From positions 1 through 5,247 of the forward strand of contig JALOMX010000326.1 in the NCBI GenBank assembly GCA_025455245.1: DNA of 5,247 nucleotides, read 5' to 3'. The notes below the pieces were generated by a model. The model saw nothing but the letters and a program-made list of their open reading frames with translations. It made no database searches and was not told the DNA's origin. The DNA is from Chitinophagaceae bacterium. Its GTDB lineage: Bacteria > Bacteroidota > Bacteroidia > Chitinophagales > Chitinophagaceae. Every line of letters begins with the position of its first letter. Position 1 is the first letter of the stretch. Below, in pieces: positions 5,133-5,247 of the stretch. A program made the translations under genes and the position numbers.

Positions 5133-5247
5133 TTTGTGATTTGCTTTCGTTCTTTGAACTACATTTGATTGATACCAACCCGGAGATAATTGTAACATCG
5201 AACGATATAGTTGTGATTTGCTTTCGTTCTTTGAACTACATTTGATT
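5133..5247. CRISPR. Edge of a CRISPR array (probable type II-C, 47-bp repeat, 30-bp spacer)
   Basis: A 37-bp sequence at 5134-5170, beginning TTGTGATTTGCTTTCG, recurs without change at 5211-5247, where the window ends; the period is 77 bp. If the repeat starts with the G at 5210, by analogy with Bacteroidota repeats that begin GTTGTG, and ends with CAAC at 5179, it is 47 bp long with complementary GTTG and CAAC ends, and the spacer is 5180-5209 (30 bp). Repeats of 46-48 bp with 30-bp spacers are typical of Cas9-based type II-C arrays in this phylum. The first repeat has T at 5133 where the second has G, as expected of a terminal, slightly degenerate repeat. Only two repeats are visible, one cut by the window edge. 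No cas1, cas2 or cas9 is present, so the type rests on repeat form alone. An apparent 60-codon frame through this region is not a gene. Confidence 0.8.
5160..5167 (+). promoter_or_regulatory. Perfect -7 promoter element inside the CRISPR repeat
   Basis: TACATTTG matches TAnnTTTG exactly and lies in the second half of the repeat (copy 2: 5237-5244). A TTTG at 5133-5136 in the first repeat (TTG in the second) is 23 bp upstream, and a TTTG at 5140-5143 is 16 bp upstream; either may act as a -33 element. Transcription would begin near the end of the repeat and run into the spacer, then the next repeat. Repeat-embedded promoters are established for type II-C arrays of Neisseria and Campylobacter; use here is inferred. 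Confidence 0.4.

Noticed and set aside
5063..5245. 60-codon plus-strand open frame
   Set aside because: It runs through micro-repeats, both CRISPR repeats and the spacer, so it is not a protein gene.

Overview
This window looks like a chromosomal segment from a member of the Bacteroidota, probably an environmental Chitinophagales- or Sphingobacteriales-like lineage. The evidence is a fused MoaC-MoaB molybdopterin protein, starts without Shine-Dalgarno sequences, several matches to the Bacteroidota -7 promoter element TAnnTTTG, a secreted protein with 'VGIGTTP'-type repeats, and a long CRISPR repeat beginning GTTGTGATTTG. No rRNA, tRNA, transposase or phage structural gene is visible.

Layout. 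(1) 86-997 (+) encodes MoaCB, a two-domain molybdenum-cofactor protein. (2) 966-1758 (-) holds a two-gene HEPN/MNT module of the HepT-MntA toxin-antitoxin type, convergent with moaCB. Its last gene runs 32 bp into moaCB on the opposite strand. (3) 1861-1997 (+) is a second, truncated copy of the last 44 codons of moaCB. It is 127/135 identical to 861-995 and displaced by exactly 1,000 bp, so the toxin-antitoxin module sits between two direct repeats of its host gene's 3' end. (4) 2068-2961 (+) encodes a secreted fibre-like protein with a beta-helix-like middle and a lectin-like C-terminus. A perfect 12-bp inverted repeat lies over its start codon. (5) 2999-4845 (-) holds a thiolase gene of the 3-oxoadipyl-CoA thiolase type, followed 32 bp later by a gene for an exported DsrE-family protein. 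(6) 4846-5132 is non-coding and contains short tandem repeats. (7) 5133 to the window end is the edge of a CRISPR array with an inferred 47-bp repeat and 30-bp spacer, of the kind associated with type II-C (Cas9) systems of Bacteroidota. No cas gene or tracrRNA anti-repeat is in the window.

The parts do not form one pathway. MoaCB and the thiolase are housekeeping or catabolic enzymes. The region between them (966-2961) reads as accessory DNA placed at the 3' end of moaCB. The most notable points are the 1,000-bp repeat-bounded HepT-MntA cassette, which recombination could remove while leaving moaCB whole, the hairpin over the fibre-protein start, and a perfect TAnnTTTG promoter element inside the CRISPR repeat.
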